The notes under the pieces were generated by a model, which saw only the letters and a program-made list of their open reading frames with translations, did no database searches and was not told where the DNA came from. The translations under genes and the position numbers were made by a program. 64,000 nucleotides of DNA from Bradyrhizobium sp. JYMT SZCCT0180 (GTDB taxonomy: Bacteria > Pseudomonadota > Alphaproteobacteria > Rhizobiales > Xanthobacteraceae): the NCBI RefSeq assembly GCF_018130165.1, contig NZ_JAFCLZ010000022.1, forward strand, positions 62,001 to 126,000, in the 5' to 3' direction. Positions 62,241 through 64,000 of this stretch are shown here, piece by piece (the stretch's first letter is position 1; the number at the start of each line of letters is the position of its first letter).

Positions 62241-63515
62241 TTACTCCGCAGCCTCTCCTGCCGCCTCGATCAACAGCACATCCAAGCTCTCAATCTCCTG
62301 CATGGCCCTGCCGGCAATGCCTTGGAAATCGCCATAGAGGCCAGCGGTCGAATCGAGGACGCCTCGAAGCTGCTCTTCGCGTTTGGCCCACAACCGCATC
62401 ATCATCTTGCGCTCACGGTTGAGATCCTGCTGCATGTCGGTGAACCGTTCGACGATGGCATCGATGCGGTGGCGGAAGCGCGGACCGGTCAGGTAGGCGT
62501 ACACCATCTCCATCTTGGTCTGCTGGCCTTCCTGTGCTTGTCGGCTGCCGGCGAGGTCGATCAGCGACTGGCGAAGGACAACCGCGAGCGGGATGGCGAA
62601 GCGCGGCTCCGCGACCCAAACGTTGTCGATGAGATCGAATGTCTCGACACCCTTGGGCAAAGCACGGGAAACGATCAAGGCGATCTCCGCTTTTGCGGCG
62701 CGCTGATCATCGCGCAGTTTTCCGAGCCAGTGATCATTCCAATTCTTGGTGTGCTTCATTTCCCAGAGAATGGTGCCGCAGGCCTGACCCGCGGAGCTAA
62801 GAACACGATGCGCCACGTCGCCGCCGAACTCGCCCTTGGCTACGGGCTCGATTACATCACGCGGAAAGCGGCTACGGAGCAGGGATTCAAGCTCGATCTC
62901 GAGCGTCTCGCCCTGCAACTGCTGCGAGCCCTGTTCGGCTTTGCGCCGGAGATCCTCGATCTGTCGCTGCATGCCGGCGATCTGGGCCTCCTTCTCGGCG
63001 ACCTTGGACTTGAGGGTATCCTCGGCTTCTAATTTGGCCTTCTCGCGAACGGCGACAAGATTCTCCTGAACCTTCTTCTCGACAGTCAGTTCGACCTCGC
63101 GCCTGGCGTCATCCAGCTCGCGCTGCTTGCGCAGCACTTCAGTCTGCGCCTGCTGCGCTTGCGCCAGTTTCGCGTTATTCGTCGTTAGCGTTTGCTGCAG
63201 CTCCTTAAGCTGCTCGTCGCGCTGGCCAAGCTCGTCGGCCAAGGCTGTCCGGGCCTTCTTCGCCTCGGTCTCAACGATGGCGGCGCGCTCCGTTTTCAAC
63301 TTGGCCGCCACGTGCTCGTCGATGCTCTCGCGGGCTTTGGCGACGTCGTCCTGAATCTGCCTGAGCTTGGCCTCGCGGCGGCCGAAGTCGGCCTCCTTAG
63401 CTGCAAGCTGCGCCTCGAACTGCCTGCGCGTCTCGGCGATCAAGGGTGCAGCAAGGGATTCCGTCAACTTGATTTCGGTACGGCACTCGGGGCAGACGAT
63501 CTGAGGGTCGGTCAC
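62241..63515 (-). CDS. DUF2130 domain protein
   Basis: 424 residues from GTG 63515 (AGGA eight bases upstream), which gives the customary DUF2130 start TDPQIVCPECRTEIKLTES with a CxxC pair. A coiled coil (about 25-240) leads to the DUF2130 domain (about 245-400: GEFGGDVAHRV, GTILWEMKHTKNW, VETFDLIDNVWVAEP). The glutamate, Lys and Asp in WEMKHTKNW suggest a PD-(D/E)XK-like nuclease fold, so it is likely a DNA-binding or nuclease protein; function unproven. An alternative ATG at 63668 (GAGGA upstream) adds 51 residues. Convergent with mcrC. Confidence 0.82.
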   Translation of the reverse strand: MTDPQIVCPECRTEIKLTESLAAPLIAETRRQFEAQLAAKEADFGRREAKLRQIQDDVAKARESIDEHVAAKLKTERAAIVETEAKKARTALADELGQRDEQLKELQQTLTTNNAKLAQAQQAQTEVLRKQRELDDARREVELTVEKKVQENLVAVREKAKLEAEDTLKSKVAEKEAQIAGMQRQIEDLRRKAEQGSQQLQGETLEIELESLLRSRFPRDVIEPVAKGEFGGDVAHRVLSSAGQACGTILWEMKHTKNWNDHWLGKLRDDQRAAKAEIALIVSRALPKGVETFDLIDNVWVAEPRFAIPLAVVLRQSLIDLAGSRQAQEGQQTKMEMVYAYLTGPRFRHRIDAIVERFTDMQQDLNRERKMMMRLWAKREEQLRGVLDSTAGLYGDFQGIAGRAMQEIESLDVLLIEAAGEAAE

Positions 63516-63669
63516 GGTATCGGTCCTATTGTGGATATCTTGAATTGTATCGATGTTTCGGACCACCCTTGAGGCGTCCGGCCGCGTTATCCCCGGCAAT
63601 CGCATCGGACGGAGGGGCAACGCCTTGGGCGGCATCGGTTTCGAGTTGTTGTCAGTCTCGTGGGGCATC

Positions 63670-64000
63670 TCAGTTCCTCGTTGCATGGAGATCGCGCCCG
63701 CGCAGGATCGCCTCGACGGTACGGCGCAAGCGTCGGACCGAGCCGCCGCGCCAGGTGCGCGCAACGGCGGCGTGTTCGGCGCCGTCGAGCGAGGGGACCC
63801 AGCTCGCATCGAGTCCGCGTTCCTTGGCGAGATCGGCGATCACGGCTGGCAAGAGCGCATCGAGGTCGCTGGCGGCCGGCTTCGGAAACCTCACCACGCG
63901 AAACCGGTCGCGGATCGGCGAGGGCAGGGGATCGAGGCTGTTGGCCGTGGCGATGTAGGAAACCTGGGAGACATCTAAGTTCGCCTGCAATGCCGGATCA
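63670..64000 (-). CDS. AAA+ ATPase, Lon-like, C-terminal fragment cut by window edge
   Basis: The frame runs off the window. Visible residues: sensor 1-like VSYIATANSLDPLPSP, then IRDRFRVVRFPKP (arginine finger region) and the helical lid domain. This is the C-terminal end of an AAA+ ATPase of the ATP-dependent-protease/Lon-like group found in alphaproteobacteria. Catalytic part and any protease domain are outside the window. It ends two bases before the possible 63668 start of the DUF2130 gene, on the same strand. Confidence 0.7.
   Translation of the reverse strand, partial: DPALQANLDVSQVSYIATANSLDPLPSPIRDRFRVVRFPKPAASDLDALLPAVIADLAKERGLDASWVPSLDGAEHAAVARTWRGGSVRRLRRTVEAILRGRDLHATRN

Noticed and set aside
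62202..63032. 276-codon plus-strand frame
   Set aside because: Antisense shadow of the DUF2130 gene; codon pattern rather than protein-like sequence.
1..64000. CRISPR array
   Set aside because: No regularly spaced direct repeats were noticed; the Cas4-like domain at 53719 belongs to a TM0106-type fusion.
5657..64000. Second copy of the tRNA-Ser 3' end (right att site)
   Set aside because: None was noticed by eye; a systematic search would be needed, so no att site is annotated.

Overview
The window looks like part of an alphaproteobacterial chromosome, most probably from the Bradyrhizobium/Rhodopseudomonas group. The reasons are the high GC, GTG/TTG starts, two long palindromes of the kind I remember as scattered through Bradyrhizobium genomes (296-339 and 5616-5658), and the style of the integrase module. 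Identification is by eye and memory; no database was consulted.

Layout. (1) 1-1447: chromosomal edge with an alpha/beta hydrolase and tRNA-Ser(CGA). (2) 1533-5496: integration module directly behind the tRNA: tyrosine recombinase, ParA-like ATPase, ribbon-helix-helix protein, second tyrosine recombinase. This marks the left end of a genomic island; no second copy of the tRNA 3' end was noticed, so the right end is probably outside the window. (3) 5657-9847: small cargo genes, a zinc-ribbon ISL3-transposase-like protein and a DUF429 RNase H-fold protein. (4) 9997-27720, minus strand: a complete class 1 DISARM system (drmD-drmMI-drmA-drmB-drmC in transcription order) preceded by two coupled genes, a protein of unknown family and a phospholipase-D-like protein. 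(5) 27901-39608, plus strand: a CBS-domain protein with a C-terminal HEPN-type motif, then a tight operon of an SF1 helicase fused to a DUF559/Vsr-like nuclease, two membrane-anchored coiled-coil proteins (the second carrying a McrB-type AAA+ domain), a DUF2357/McrC-like protein and an unrecognised 802-residue protein. It resembles the coiled-coil McrBC relatives called CoCoNuTs. (6) 39609-45892: debris zone with an IS21-type end, small ORFs, an HTH protein, an HEPN-motif protein, a frameshifted gene and a SIR2-like protein converging on a tail-anchored protein. (7) 45893-52254, minus strand: a second three-gene module (unknown protein, PLD protein, SNF2-type helicase) with the same gene order as the start of the DISARM region. 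(8) 52331-57408: a frameshifted helicase remnant, a WYL regulator, and a divergent 1130-residue RecB-like nuclease/RNase H/helicase fusion separated from it by a perfect palindromic operator candidate, then a DUF4258 protein. (9) 57831-62032: McrB (with EVE-like insert) and McrC. (10) 62241-64000: DUF2130 protein and the end of an AAA+ ATPase.

Taken together this is a dense anti-phage defence island: DISARM methylates self DNA and attacks incoming DNA, two separate McrBC-type systems probably act on modified DNA or RNA, SIR2/HEPN proteins are candidate abortive effectors, and two related 'unknown-PLD-SNF2' modules form the least understood part. The best candidates for undescribed biology are the paired three-gene modules, the five-gene coiled-coil McrB operon with its CBS-HEPN neighbour, and the SIR2/tail-anchored pair.
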